DNA from: Treponema sp.
GTDB taxonomy: Bacteria > Spirochaetota > Spirochaetia > Treponematales > Breznakiellaceae
DNA length: 8,681 nucleotides
Direction of reading: 5' to 3'
NCBI GenBank assembly: GCA_031284195.1
Contig: JAITAI010000108.1
Location: 1-8,681 of the forward strand
The notes under the pieces were generated by a model. It was not told the DNA's origin. It searched no databases and saw only the letters and a program-made list of their open reading frames with translations. Shown here piece by piece: positions 1-6,186 of the stretch. Both the position numbers and the translations under genes were made by a program. The stretch's first letter is position 1. The number at the start of each line of letters is the position of its first letter.

Positions 1-786
1 TATATACGCCATGCTTCTGACCGCAAAGAAGTTATAGATGCAATTGAAAAACTACGACCTATAAAAGATGGAAATACTTTTATGAGACAAGCTTTGGCAG
101 CAGCATATACTTTGATCAATGAAATAAAAGATAAAGGACAGTATAATAACTGGGTTGTATTGCTTACAGACGGCGAACAAATAGAGAATAGAGATCCGAC
201 AGAAACCAAAAAGTTGGTGAACGAATTAGTCAAACAGCATAAAGAAGAAGGAATCGGCACCAACGTTTCAACGGTCTCATTCTTCGACCCTAATGCTAAA
301 GCCCATATGGAGGAGGTAGCCAAATTAGGAGGCGGTACATCTCTTTTTATAGAAAATGAAGAGCATCTACCTTCCCAGGCCCGCCTAGCATCCCTGGTCA
401 TTGAGAGAGACCAATTACAAAAGCAAATCAATACAGAATGGAAGAACACTGAATTTGATGTAATATTACTATGTAACGATGGGGTATCACTCCAAAAGGC
501 GGATCCCTATAACGAACAAGAGCCTCAAATACAAGGCAATACGCTTATATATCCCCATATACGGCTTGGCCATATACCGCTTGGCAAGTTAATTTCACTG
601 GAAGTTTCATTAAGCGAAGATGCAGTGAATCAGAAAGCTACTATACTATCACTTTCAGCAATAAGCAGGGATCAGAGCTTTTCACTGCTGGAAAACTACC
701 CCATATCGTTTGATAATCCGGTAACGGCCGATGGCGAAACAGGTTTTCTTACGTTTGTCATTAAAAAAGATAAGAGGGGAAAATAA
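1..786 (+). CDS. VWA-domain protein, 5'-truncated by window edge
   Basis: The frame is open from base 1, so the gene starts upstream; the first ATG in view (position 82) is internal. 261 residues are visible. The N-terminal part is the second half of a von Willebrand factor A domain. The segment DGNTFMRQAL (from about position 67) fits the strand and helix carrying the second metal-site (MIDAS) Thr, and VVLLTDGEQ (about 154-180) is the strand ending in the MIDAS Asp. The DxSxS part must lie outside the window. After the domain (from about position 370) comes a heptad-like stretch (ERDQLQKQI) and a C-terminal region rich in beta-type sequence with no family I recognise. VWA domains bind partner proteins through a divalent metal; the partner and cellular location cannot be read here. 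It overlaps the following lipoprotein gene by one base (TAATG), implying coupled translation. It is AT-richer than the genes to the right. The domain call is firm; the role is unknown. Confidence 0.8.
   Translation, partial: YIRHASDRKEVIDAIEKLRPIKDGNTFMRQALAAAYTLINEIKDKGQYNNWVVLLTDGEQIENRDPTETKKLVNELVKQHKEEGIGTNVSTVSFFDPNAKAHMEEVAKLGGGTSLFIENEEHLPSQARLASLVIERDQLQKQINTEWKNTEFDVILLCNDGVSLQKADPYNEQEPQIQGNTLIYPHIRLGHIPLGKLISLEVSLSEDAVNQKATILSLSAISRDQSFSLLENYPISFDNPVTADGETGFLTFVIKKDKRGK
772..780 (+). promoter_or_regulatory. Ribosome binding site of the lipoprotein gene
   Basis: AAGAGGGGA lies five bases before the ATG at 786, inside the end of the VWA gene. Together with the TAATG stop/start overlap it supports that start and translational coupling of the two genes. 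Confidence 0.65.
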
Positions 787-1394
787 TGAGACCTCTATGG
801 CTATTCATGGCGCTAGCAGCGCTTGCCGGCTGTACTTCCACACAACCATTACAAGATAGCATCGCCAATCTACAAAACGAAAATAGCAGGCTGCGGGAAC
901 AGATAAGGCAGCAGGAACAGATAAGGCTGCAGGAACAGATAAGGCTGCAAGTTCCAAATAATCAACAGCCAAATACCGTAATAGATCAATTTGATAGGAT
1001 ACTCTACGCACAAATGTTTAATGATTTACAGAAGGCTAACGCGAGCCTTGAAAGCGAGAAGGCAGGTTTACAACGTGCCAAAGCGGACCTTGTAAGTGTG
1101 AATGCAGCCTTAGAAACAGACATTGCGGGTTTACGAAATGATAAAGCGAACCTTGAAAGCAAGAATGCGGCCTTAGAAACAGACATTGCAGGCTTACGAA
1201 ATGATAAAGCGAACCTTGAAAGTGTGAATGCAGCCTTAAAAACAGACATTGCGGGTTTACGAAATGATAAAGCGAACCTTGAAAGTAAGAATGCAAACTT
1301 ACAAAAAGCAACAGAAGCTGCGATTAAAGAACTGAATAAACGAATCCGTGGATTAGAAGATCAATTATACCTTCTTCAGCCGGTAAGGGACTGA
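786..1394 (+). CDS. Coiled-coil repeat lipoprotein
   Basis: This is a 202-residue predicted lipoprotein. Residues 1-15 form a short signal peptide (hydrophobic WLFMALAALA) ending in a lipobox LAGC, with lipidation expected on Cys16. The mature protein is almost all predicted coiled coil: residues 25-55 are Gln/Arg/Glu-rich with three EQIRxQ hexads, and residues 80-195 carry four 21-residue units of the type (E/K)TDIAGLRNDKANLESxNAAL, each exactly three heptads. The C-terminus (KELNKRIRGLEDQLYLL) continues the heptads. No catalytic domain is present, so a structural or spacer role on a membrane surface is the simplest inference, perhaps as partner of the VWA protein it is co-translated with. 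It resembles Lpp- or SlyB-like small coiled-coil lipoproteins only in general build; I recognise no specific family. It is the last gene of its operon, followed by a 361-bp gap. Confidence 0.8.
   Translation: MRPLWLFMALAALAGCTSTQPLQDSIANLQNENSRLREQIRQQEQIRLQEQIRLQVPNNQQPNTVIDQFDRILYAQMFNDLQKANASLESEKAGLQRAKADLVSVNAALETDIAGLRNDKANLESKNAALETDIAGLRNDKANLESVNAALKTDIAGLRNDKANLESKNANLQKATEAAIKELNKRIRGLEDQLYLLQPVRD
897..950 (+). repeat. 18-bp in-frame tandem repeat, 3 copies
   Basis: Three adjacent copies of GAACAGATAAGGCWGCAR encode EQIRQQ, EQIRLQ, EQIRLQ (residues 38-55 of the lipoprotein). The copies differ by one or two bases. The period is six residues, not seven, so it does not keep a heptad register. 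Confidence 0.85.
1050..1301 (+). repeat. 63-bp in-frame tandem repeat, 4 copies
   Basis: Four 63-bp units lie at 1050-1112, 1113-1175, 1176-1238 and 1239-1301, encoding residues 89-172 of the lipoprotein. The first unit is diverged. By hand count the second differs from the third at 6 of 63 positions and from the fourth at 5. The tails alternate SVN, SKN, SVN, SKN, hinting at an older two-unit (126-bp) arrangement. Because 63 is a multiple of 21, gain or loss of a unit would keep both reading frame and heptad register. Confidence 0.9.
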
Positions 1395-1508
1395 AAAAAG
1401 CGCTTGCGGGAAGATACATCCCTAAACCGCGTATCGAAGCGGCGAAAACCCGAAGCAAGGGGTGCCCCGCTCTCTCACTATCCCTGCCATACAGGGGCAT
1501 TAGACCCG

Positions 1509-1534
1509 CTGGCGGGGCTGGCGGGGCTGGCGGG
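1509..1534. repeat. 9-bp GC-rich tandem repeat, about 3 copies
   Basis: The unit CTGGCGGGG is repeated at 1509, 1518 and 1527; the last copy ends GGGA instead of GGGG. The preceding CCCG (1505-1508) can pair with CGGG of the first copy (1513-1516). It is non-coding as far as can be seen. Confidence 0.8.
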
Positions 1535-1544
1535 AGGATTTTGC

Positions 1545-1572
1545 TTTACAAATCCGCAGATCTGCTGATAGT
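1545..1572 (+). promoter_or_regulatory. Candidate sigma70-type promoter
   Basis: TTTACA (1545-1550, five of six matches to TTGACA) and GATAGT (1567-1572, four of six to TATAAT) are separated by 16 bases. If used, it would give the sugar operon a 5' leader of roughly 175 bases containing the hairpins described here. This is a consensus match only; other AT-rich candidates exist nearer the gene. Confidence 0.25.
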
Positions 1573-1667
1573 ATGGTTAAGTAGGTCAAGGAAGCGTGGG
1601 GGTGTTTTCTCTTCCCGGGAGAAGCGAGAGACGCCGGCTTTCTTATATATCTATGACTTAGGGGTTG

Positions 1668-1690
1668 TTTCAAAAGTTCAGATTTTGAAA
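1668..1690. repeat. AT-rich inverted repeat / hairpin
   Basis: TTTCAAAA (1668-1675) and TTTTGAAA (1683-1690) are perfect complements around a seven-base loop. An alternative, mutually exclusive stem GATTT/AAATC (1681-1694) overlaps its right arm. It lies about 65 bases before the GH4 start and could be an operator or a leader hairpin; no function can be assigned from the sequence. Confidence 0.6.
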
Positions 1691-1703
1691 AATCCTCTCA
1701 ATT

Positions 1704-1745
1704 CTTAATTTTCTTAATTTTTCTTAATGTCTTAATTTAATTAAA
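1704..1745. promoter_or_regulatory. Regularly spaced CTTAAT motifs and AT palindrome
   Basis: CTTAAT occurs at 1704, 1713, 1723 and 1731, spaced 9, 10 and 8 bases, close to one helical turn. The last copy runs into the perfect palindrome TTTAATTAAA (1736-1745). The stretch ends ten bases before the GH4 start codon. Phased AT tracts can bend DNA and repeated motifs can bind a regulator; which applies is inference. Copies of CTTAAT also weakly resemble -10 elements (four of six). Confidence 0.45.
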
Positions 1746-1755
1746 GAGAAAACTG

Positions 1756-3174
1756 ATGTATGGGGTGGAATTGAAGACTATAAAACTATGTTACATTGGC
1801 GGAGGTTCCCGTAACTGGGCCTGGGTGCTGATGCAGGACTTGGTGTTTGAGCAAGAAATCTCAGGACGTATCGAACTATACGATACCAAGCTGGAAGACG
1901 CACAAACCAATGAAATCATCGGTAACGCCCTTTTGTCGCAGTACAACCCGGGACACTGGAAGTTTCACGCTAATCCTTCTCTGGAAGACGCCCTTACCGG
2001 AAGCGATGTGGTGTTTGTCTCGATTCTTCCTGGGGATTTTGAAGAAATGGCCGTAGATGTCCATGCTCCTGAAGCATACGGCATCTACCAGCCTGTGGGG
2101 GATACCGCAGGAGCCGGTGGTATCATCCGGGCGCTGCGGACCATCCCTCAGTTTCGGGTAATTGCTCAAGCCGTGAAAAAGTACGCTTCCGGCGCCTGGG
2201 TGATTAACTACACCAACCCCATGAGTATCTGTACCCGTACCTTGTACAAAGAGTTTCCCCAGATTAAAGCAGCGGGGTGCTGTCATGAGGTGTTTAACAC
2301 CCAGAAACTGCTCGCCACCGTGCTGGAAGTATCGGGATGCGCCCCCAAGAACAGCATTAAACGGGAGGAAATCCATATCCAGGTTTTTGGAATCAATCAT
2401 TTTACCTGGATTGATAAAGCATCATGGAAAAACATCGACATCTTTCCCTACTATGCACAATTCGTAGACCGTTATGCAGACTCAGGCTTTCGAGGCGTGG
2501 AAGCTGCTACCACCTTTGCAGCGGGGAGCGCTTCCGGGGAAGATCCCGAAGAAACAGTCCGGCGAAAATTCTTTTCCAGCGCAGAACGGGTCAAGATGGA
2601 TCTCTTTCGCCGCTATGGGCTCATTGCCGCAGCAGGAGACCGGCACCTTGCGGAATTCTGCCCTCATTCCTGGTATCTTGCAAGCCCTGAACAGGTAGAA
2701 AGCTGGGGATTCGCCCTTACGCCGGTATCCTGGCGTATTGCGAACCGGGACGCTTTGATAGCCCAGGCAAAAGCCTACCGGGACAGGACAAAAACCATGA
2801 TTCCGGTTGCATCCGGGGAAGAAGGGATTAAGATTGTGAAAGCCCTCATGGGGCAAGGCAACCTGGTAAGTAACGTAAATATGCCGAATCAGGGGCAGAT
2901 GCCGGATATGCCCCGGGACGCGGTAGTGGAAACCAACGCCGCTTTTTCCCGGGATACTATTCAGCCTCTGGTGGGTGGAGAACTCCCCATAGACGTGCGG
3001 AATTTGGTGATGCACCATGTATTAGCCCAAGAAGGGATCATCGAAGCGGTGTTTGAGCAGGACCATGAAAAAGCCTTTCGGGTATTTTCCCAGGACCTTG
3101 CGGTACAGACCTTGCCCTTGAAGGACGCCCGGGCGCTTTTTGATCAGATGTGTTCAAAAACGCTCAAGTCCTAA
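1756..3174 (+). CDS. GH4 family alpha-galacturonidase-type glycosidase
   Basis: This 472-residue protein has full GH4 length. GH4 enzymes hydrolyse glycosides by an NAD- and Mn-dependent oxidation/elimination route. Visible hallmarks are a Rossmann-fold start with YIGGGSRNW (residues 13-21), GDTAGAGG (115-122), NYTNP (151-155), the metal-site motif CHEV (176-179) and GINHF (212-216) with the second metal-ligand His215. Within GH4 the motif at the Cys separates activities: CHSV is usual for alpha-glucosidases and alpha-galactosidases, CN(V/I)P for 6-phospho-glycosidases, and CHEV was described for alpha-galacturonidases such as B. subtilis LplD and the T. maritima enzyme once called alpha-glucuronidase. 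I therefore predict release of terminal alpha-linked galacturonate (or glucuronate) in the cytoplasm; there is no signal peptide. The ATG at 1756 has a weak AAAGAG site at 1743-1748. A TTG at 1771, preceded by GGGGTGG, would give the more family-like start MKTIKLCYIGGG and is a real alternative. It is the first gene of the operon. Confidence 0.88.
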   Translation: MYGVELKTIKLCYIGGGSRNWAWVLMQDLVFEQEISGRIELYDTKLEDAQTNEIIGNALLSQYNPGHWKFHANPSLEDALTGSDVVFVSILPGDFEEMAVDVHAPEAYGIYQPVGDTAGAGGIIRALRTIPQFRVIAQAVKKYASGAWVINYTNPMSICTRTLYKEFPQIKAAGCCHEVFNTQKLLATVLEVSGCAPKNSIKREEIHIQVFGINHFTWIDKASWKNIDIFPYYAQFVDRYADSGFRGVEAATTFAAGSASGEDPEETVRRKFFSSAERVKMDLFRRYGLIAAAGDRHLAEFCPHSWYLASPEQVESWGFALTPVSWRIANRDALIAQAKAYRDRTKTMIPVASGEEGIKIVKALMGQGNLVSNVNMPNQGQMPDMPRDAVVETNAAFSRDTIQPLVGGELPIDVRNLVMHHVLAQEGIIEAVFEQDHEKAFRVFSQDLAVQTLPLKDARALFDQMCSKTLKS

Positions 3175-3185
3175 TGGTACAACAC

Positions 3186-3191
3186 GAGGAG
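3186..3191 (+). promoter_or_regulatory. Ribosome binding site deciding the six-hairpin enzyme start
   Basis: GAGGAG lies six bases before the ATG at 3198. Neither the GTG at 3150 nor the ATG at 3174 (which overlaps the GH4 stop as TAATG) has an equally good site, so 3198 is chosen. Confidence 0.6.
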
Positions 3192-3197
3192 AGCAGG

Positions 3198-5282
3198 ATG
3201 GTAGATCGGCATGGATTGGTAACTCGGCATAATCCGGTGTACTTTAGGATTGAAACCTCTGCGCCCCTTTCCGTAGGTAACGGGAGGTTCTGTTTTACCG
3301 CAGACTTTACCGGATTGCAAACCTTTTTTGATGCCTATAGCGCACCGGACCACGGGTTTCCCCTATGTACCATGGCGGAATGGGGCTGGCATAGCTACCC
3401 CAATGCGCCTCAGGATGATTCCCAGCTTCGCCGCACCCCCTTTGATACTTTTGGGAGAGAAGTCGGCTATGGGGTAGATGAAACCGGGCAGGAGGAACTT
3501 TTTAGGGCGCTGCGGCAGAACGCACACAAGTTTCACCTGGGGAAAATCGGCTTTACCCTTGAAGGAAAGCCCCTTACGTTGGATACCTGCAAGGTACAAA
3601 AACAGACCCTCAATCTTTGGGAAGGATGCTTATGTTCGGAATGGACCGCAGCAGGTACGCGGGTATTCACGGAAACCTTTGTCCATCCCTGGGAAGATAC
3701 CCTGTATGTGCGGGTTATCTCGCCGCTGATAGCAGCGGGGAAACTCCAGGTATCCTTGAGCTTTCCCTATGGCAGCCATAAAAAATCCGGCGCGGATTTC
3801 ACCGCTTCTTTGGGGCATAGGACCGTGCTTACCCATAAAACCAGCCAGCGTATAGATATTGAGCGAGTGCTGGACGGCACCAGGTACCGGGTTATGGTGG
3901 GGTTTACCGGTATATCCCCGGATACCCTGCCTGATACCGGCGTTCTTCCTGCACATACCCTCGCCCTGGGTGGAAAAACCGGTGAGACTGACACCTGGGA
4001 ACTGGCGTTCTGTTTTCAGCCGATTTATATACCGGTGCTGGATGGAACGTGGGACTCCATGGAAGCGGGAGGAGAACCGCATCTGCCATCCTTTACCCAA
4101 GCCCGGGAGTCCTGCAGCGGGTTCTGGAAAACCTACTGGATGAGCGGCGGAGCTATGGATCTTTCCGATTCTACCGATGTCCGGGCCCAGGAGTTAGAAA
4201 GGCGGCTGATCCTTTCCCAGTACCTCACGGCGATTCAAAGCCGGGGATGCCTCCCCCCGGCGGAAACCGGACTCAGCTGCAACAGTTGGTACGGCAAGTT
4301 CCATCTGGAGATGCACTTTTGGCATTCCGCACATTTTGCCTTGTGGGGCAGAGCAGAAGTACTTAAAAAAAGCCTGGCCTATTATAAAAAAATACTGCCC
4401 CTTGCCCGCAGCATTGCCGCGTCTCAGGGTTATCAGGGAGCCCGTTGGCCTAAGATGTGCGATCCCCGAGGGTTCAATACGCCTTCATCCATTGCAGTGC
4501 TTTTACTGTGGCAGCAGCCTCACCCGATTATGCTGGCAGAACTCTGCTATCGCGCTGCACCAGAAGAGGATTTCTTACGGGAATATCGGGACATCATCGT
4601 AGAAACCGCCGAATTTATGAAAAGTTTTGTACATTGGACAAACGGCGGTACCTGCGGGGTGTTGGGAGCGCCCTATATTCCCGCCCAAGAGCGGCACGAT
4701 CCCAAAACCGTCCTGAATGCCCCCTATGAGCTTGAGTATTTCCGCTGGGCTTTGAAGCAGGCGGATCTGTGGCTTGCCCGGCTGGGAGAAACGCCCCGGT
4801 TTGGGGATACTGCGGAGAAGCTCGCCCTGCCGCCGCAAAAAGACGGCTGCTATCTGGCTCAGGAAAACTGCCCGGACACCTTTAGTACATTGCCCTTTTA
4901 CACTGACCATCCTGCAATGCTCGCCATGTACGGCGTACTCAAGAGCGAAAAAATCGACCCTGCCCGAATGTCCGCTACCCTTGATCAGGTGCTTGCGGTG
5001 TGGGATTGGAAATCCCTCTGGGGCTGGGACTTCCCCATGATGGCTATGACCGCGTACCGCTTGGGACGGCTTGAGGATGCCCTAGACCTTTTGCTGCGGG
5101 ATAGTCCAAAAAATACCTACCTTCCAAACGGGCATAACCGGCAAATCGGCAGTAATGACCTGCCCCTGTACCTGCCCGGGAACGGGGGATTGCTGCTTGC
5201 CGCTGCGATGATGGCTATGGATAAGCAGGGTTTCCCCCAAGGTTTTAGCGTTCAAGCAGAGGGACTCTATGCGTATCTCTGA
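3198..5282 (+). CDS. (alpha/alpha)6 six-hairpin glycosidase, family unassigned
   Basis: From the ATG at 3198 this is 694 residues; the open frame extends upstream to a GTG at 3150 (710 residues). The build suggests an N-terminal beta-sandwich (about 1-300, starting with VTRHNPVYFRIE and SVGNGRFCFTADFTGLQTF) followed by an (alpha/alpha)6 toroid catalytic domain (about 330-694), as in GH65, GH95 and related families. The toroid contains NSWYGKFHLEMHFWH (362-376), ARWPKM (415-420), YELEYFRWAL (510-519) and LPGNGGLLLAAAMMA (659-673). The acidic residues of KFHLEMHFWH and ELEYF are candidates for the active site. I cannot assign a CAZy family from memory, and the substrate is unknown. There is no signal peptide, so it should act in the cytoplasm. 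It lies 23 bases after the GH4 stop and overlaps the GH43 gene by 14 bases, so it is expected to act on the same imported oligosaccharide. Confidence 0.7.
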   Translation: MVDRHGLVTRHNPVYFRIETSAPLSVGNGRFCFTADFTGLQTFFDAYSAPDHGFPLCTMAEWGWHSYPNAPQDDSQLRRTPFDTFGREVGYGVDETGQEELFRALRQNAHKFHLGKIGFTLEGKPLTLDTCKVQKQTLNLWEGCLCSEWTAAGTRVFTETFVHPWEDTLYVRVISPLIAAGKLQVSLSFPYGSHKKSGADFTASLGHRTVLTHKTSQRIDIERVLDGTRYRVMVGFTGISPDTLPDTGVLPAHTLALGGKTGETDTWELAFCFQPIYIPVLDGTWDSMEAGGEPHLPSFTQARESCSGFWKTYWMSGGAMDLSDSTDVRAQELERRLILSQYLTAIQSRGCLPPAETGLSCNSWYGKFHLEMHFWHSAHFALWGRAEVLKKSLAYYKKILPLARSIAASQGYQGARWPKMCDPRGFNTPSSIAVLLLWQQPHPIMLAELCYRAAPEEDFLREYRDIIVETAEFMKSFVHWTNGGTCGVLGAPYIPAQERHDPKTVLNAPYELEYFRWALKQADLWLARLGETPRFGDTAEKLALPPQKDGCYLAQENCPDTFSTLPFYTDHPAMLAMYGVLKSEKIDPARMSATLDQVLAVWDWKSLWGWDFPMMAMTAYRLGRLEDALDLLLRDSPKNTYLPNGHNRQIGSNDLPLYLPGNGGLLLAAAMMAMDKQGFPQGFSVQAEGLYAYL

Positions 5283-6186
5283 TATACAGATCCGTGACCC
5301 CTTTGTGGTGCTGGAAGGGGGAAGGTATTACCTTTTCGGTTCTACCGATAAGGACATCTGGAAAGGACCAGGAACCGGCTTCGACGGGTATGTAAGTTCT
5401 GTTGAGGGGAGTTTAACCGGTTTTGAGGGGCCCTTTCCGGTTTTTCGTCCTCCTGAAGATTTTTGGTCGGCGACGAATTTTTGGGCCCCTGAAGTACACC
5501 CTTACCAGGGAAGGTGGTATATGTTCGCTACCTTCAAACCCAAAAACGGAAGACGAGGGACGGCAATACTGAAAAGTGAAGGGGGTATTCTGGGACCCTA
5601 CAGCCCCTGGAGTTGTTCCGCTTCAGGCGTTTCAGGGCCGGTAAGTCCCGGAGATTGGGAATGTTTGGATGGCACTTTTTTTATTGAAAATGGAATTCCC
5701 TACTTGGTGTTTTGCCACGAATGGCAGCAGGTGGGGGACGGCGAAATCTGCGCCCTGCCCTTAACCAGGGACTTACGCCAAGCAGCAGGCGCGGCGGTCC
5801 TGCTTTTTCATGCAAGCGAAGCCCCGTGGTCTTATGAACTGCGTGCACCGGGTTCTTACGTTACCGATGGACCCTTTATGTACCCTACGCAAAAGGGGGG
5901 CTTACTTATGCTGTGGTCGTCGTTTGATAAAGAAGGGAACTACTGTATGGGAGTAGCCCGTTCAGAAGATGGGACCCTCTCCGGACCTTGGGTACAGGAG
6001 CAGGAGCCTTTATACCACGGGGATGGCGGGCATGGGATGCTTTTCCGTAGTGTCGAGGGAACCCTGTACTTGGCGTTCCACACCCCGAACCAGACCCCTT
6101 TTGAGCGGACCCGCTTTGTGGCAGTGCGAGAAGCCCCGGATACAGGGGGTCTATGTATGGTATTAAACCATAAGGAGGAAGTATGA
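5269..6186 (+). CDS. GH43-type five-bladed beta-propeller glycosidase
   Basis: This 305-residue protein has no signal peptide and is about the length of a single-domain GH43 enzyme (inverting arabinosidases, xylosidases and relatives). Matches along the propeller are IRDPFV (8-13, Asp10 as general base), FWAPEVH (71-77), ECLDGTFF (131-138, Asp134 as the pKa-modulating Asp), VTDGPFMY (198-205) and GHGMLF (254-259). At the usual general-acid position, where GH43 typically has Glu in an EGP-type motif, this protein shows Asp200 in TDGP. I believe TDGP also occurs in other GH43-like proteins, so it may mark a subfamily rather than a defect. It probably removes a terminal or side-chain pentose or similar sugar in the cytoplasm; the exact activity is not readable. 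The start ATG lies 14 bases inside the preceding gene, with AGAGGGA at 5258-5264. The stop overlaps the permease start (ATGA). Confidence 0.8.
   Translation: MRISDIQIRDPFVVLEGGRYYLFGSTDKDIWKGPGTGFDGYVSSVEGSLTGFEGPFPVFRPPEDFWSATNFWAPEVHPYQGRWYMFATFKPKNGRRGTAILKSEGGILGPYSPWSCSASGVSGPVSPGDWECLDGTFFIENGIPYLVFCHEWQQVGDGEICALPLTRDLRQAAGAAVLLFHASEAPWSYELRAPGSYVTDGPFMYPTQKGGLLMLWSSFDKEGNYCMGVARSEDGTLSGPWVQEQEPLYHGDGGHGMLFRSVEGTLYLAFHTPNQTPFERTRFVAVREAPDTGGLCMVLNHKEEV
6172..6178 (+). promoter_or_regulatory. Strong ribosome binding site of first permease
   Basis: AAGGAGG sits four bases before the ATG at 6183, within the last codons of the GH43 gene. It is the strongest Shine-Dalgarno match in the operon up to this point. 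Confidence 0.7.

Larger units (their letters stand above)
1395..1755. other. Long intergenic region, GC-rich then AT-rich
   Basis: No convincing gene is seen on either strand. The first part (1395-1640) is GC-rich with many short inverted repeats: GGGA/TCCC at 1408-1422, the outer pair CGCTT/AAGCG at 1401-1405 and 1437-1441, CCCTG/CAGGG at 1482-1496, and TTCTC/GAGAA at 1607-1623. None is followed by a good T-run, so no clear intrinsic terminator can be named for the upstream operon. The last part (1641-1755) is strongly AT-rich and should hold the control region of the sugar operon. This is the only gap in the window longer than 300 bases. Confidence 0.6.

Noticed and set aside
1050..1301. 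Possible CRISPR array
   Set aside because: The 63-bp units are contiguous, in frame, and have no unique spacers; they encode heptad repeats.
805..1311. Long minus-strand open frames antisense to the lipoprotein with internal repeats
   Set aside because: They exist only because the 63-bp and 18-bp repeats of the plus-strand gene lack stops in the other frames; no ribosome site or family resemblance.
1607..1623. Intrinsic terminator for the upstream operon
   Set aside because: The T-run precedes the short stem rather than following it, and two alternative pairings compete.
1395..1755. tRNA or other standard RNA gene in the gap
   Set aside because: No cloverleaf arms, TTCGA-type T-loop or other known RNA signature could be found by eye.
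1876..3018. Minus-strand open frames of 174 and 178 codons inside the GH4 gene
   Set aside because: They are antisense to a clearly conserved GH4 reading frame and show no recognisable protein features.
3630..4100. Minus-strand 156-codon frame inside the six-hairpin gene
   Set aside because: Its composition (Gly, Arg, Pro, His scattered) is typical of an antisense shadow; the plus-strand gene explains the region.
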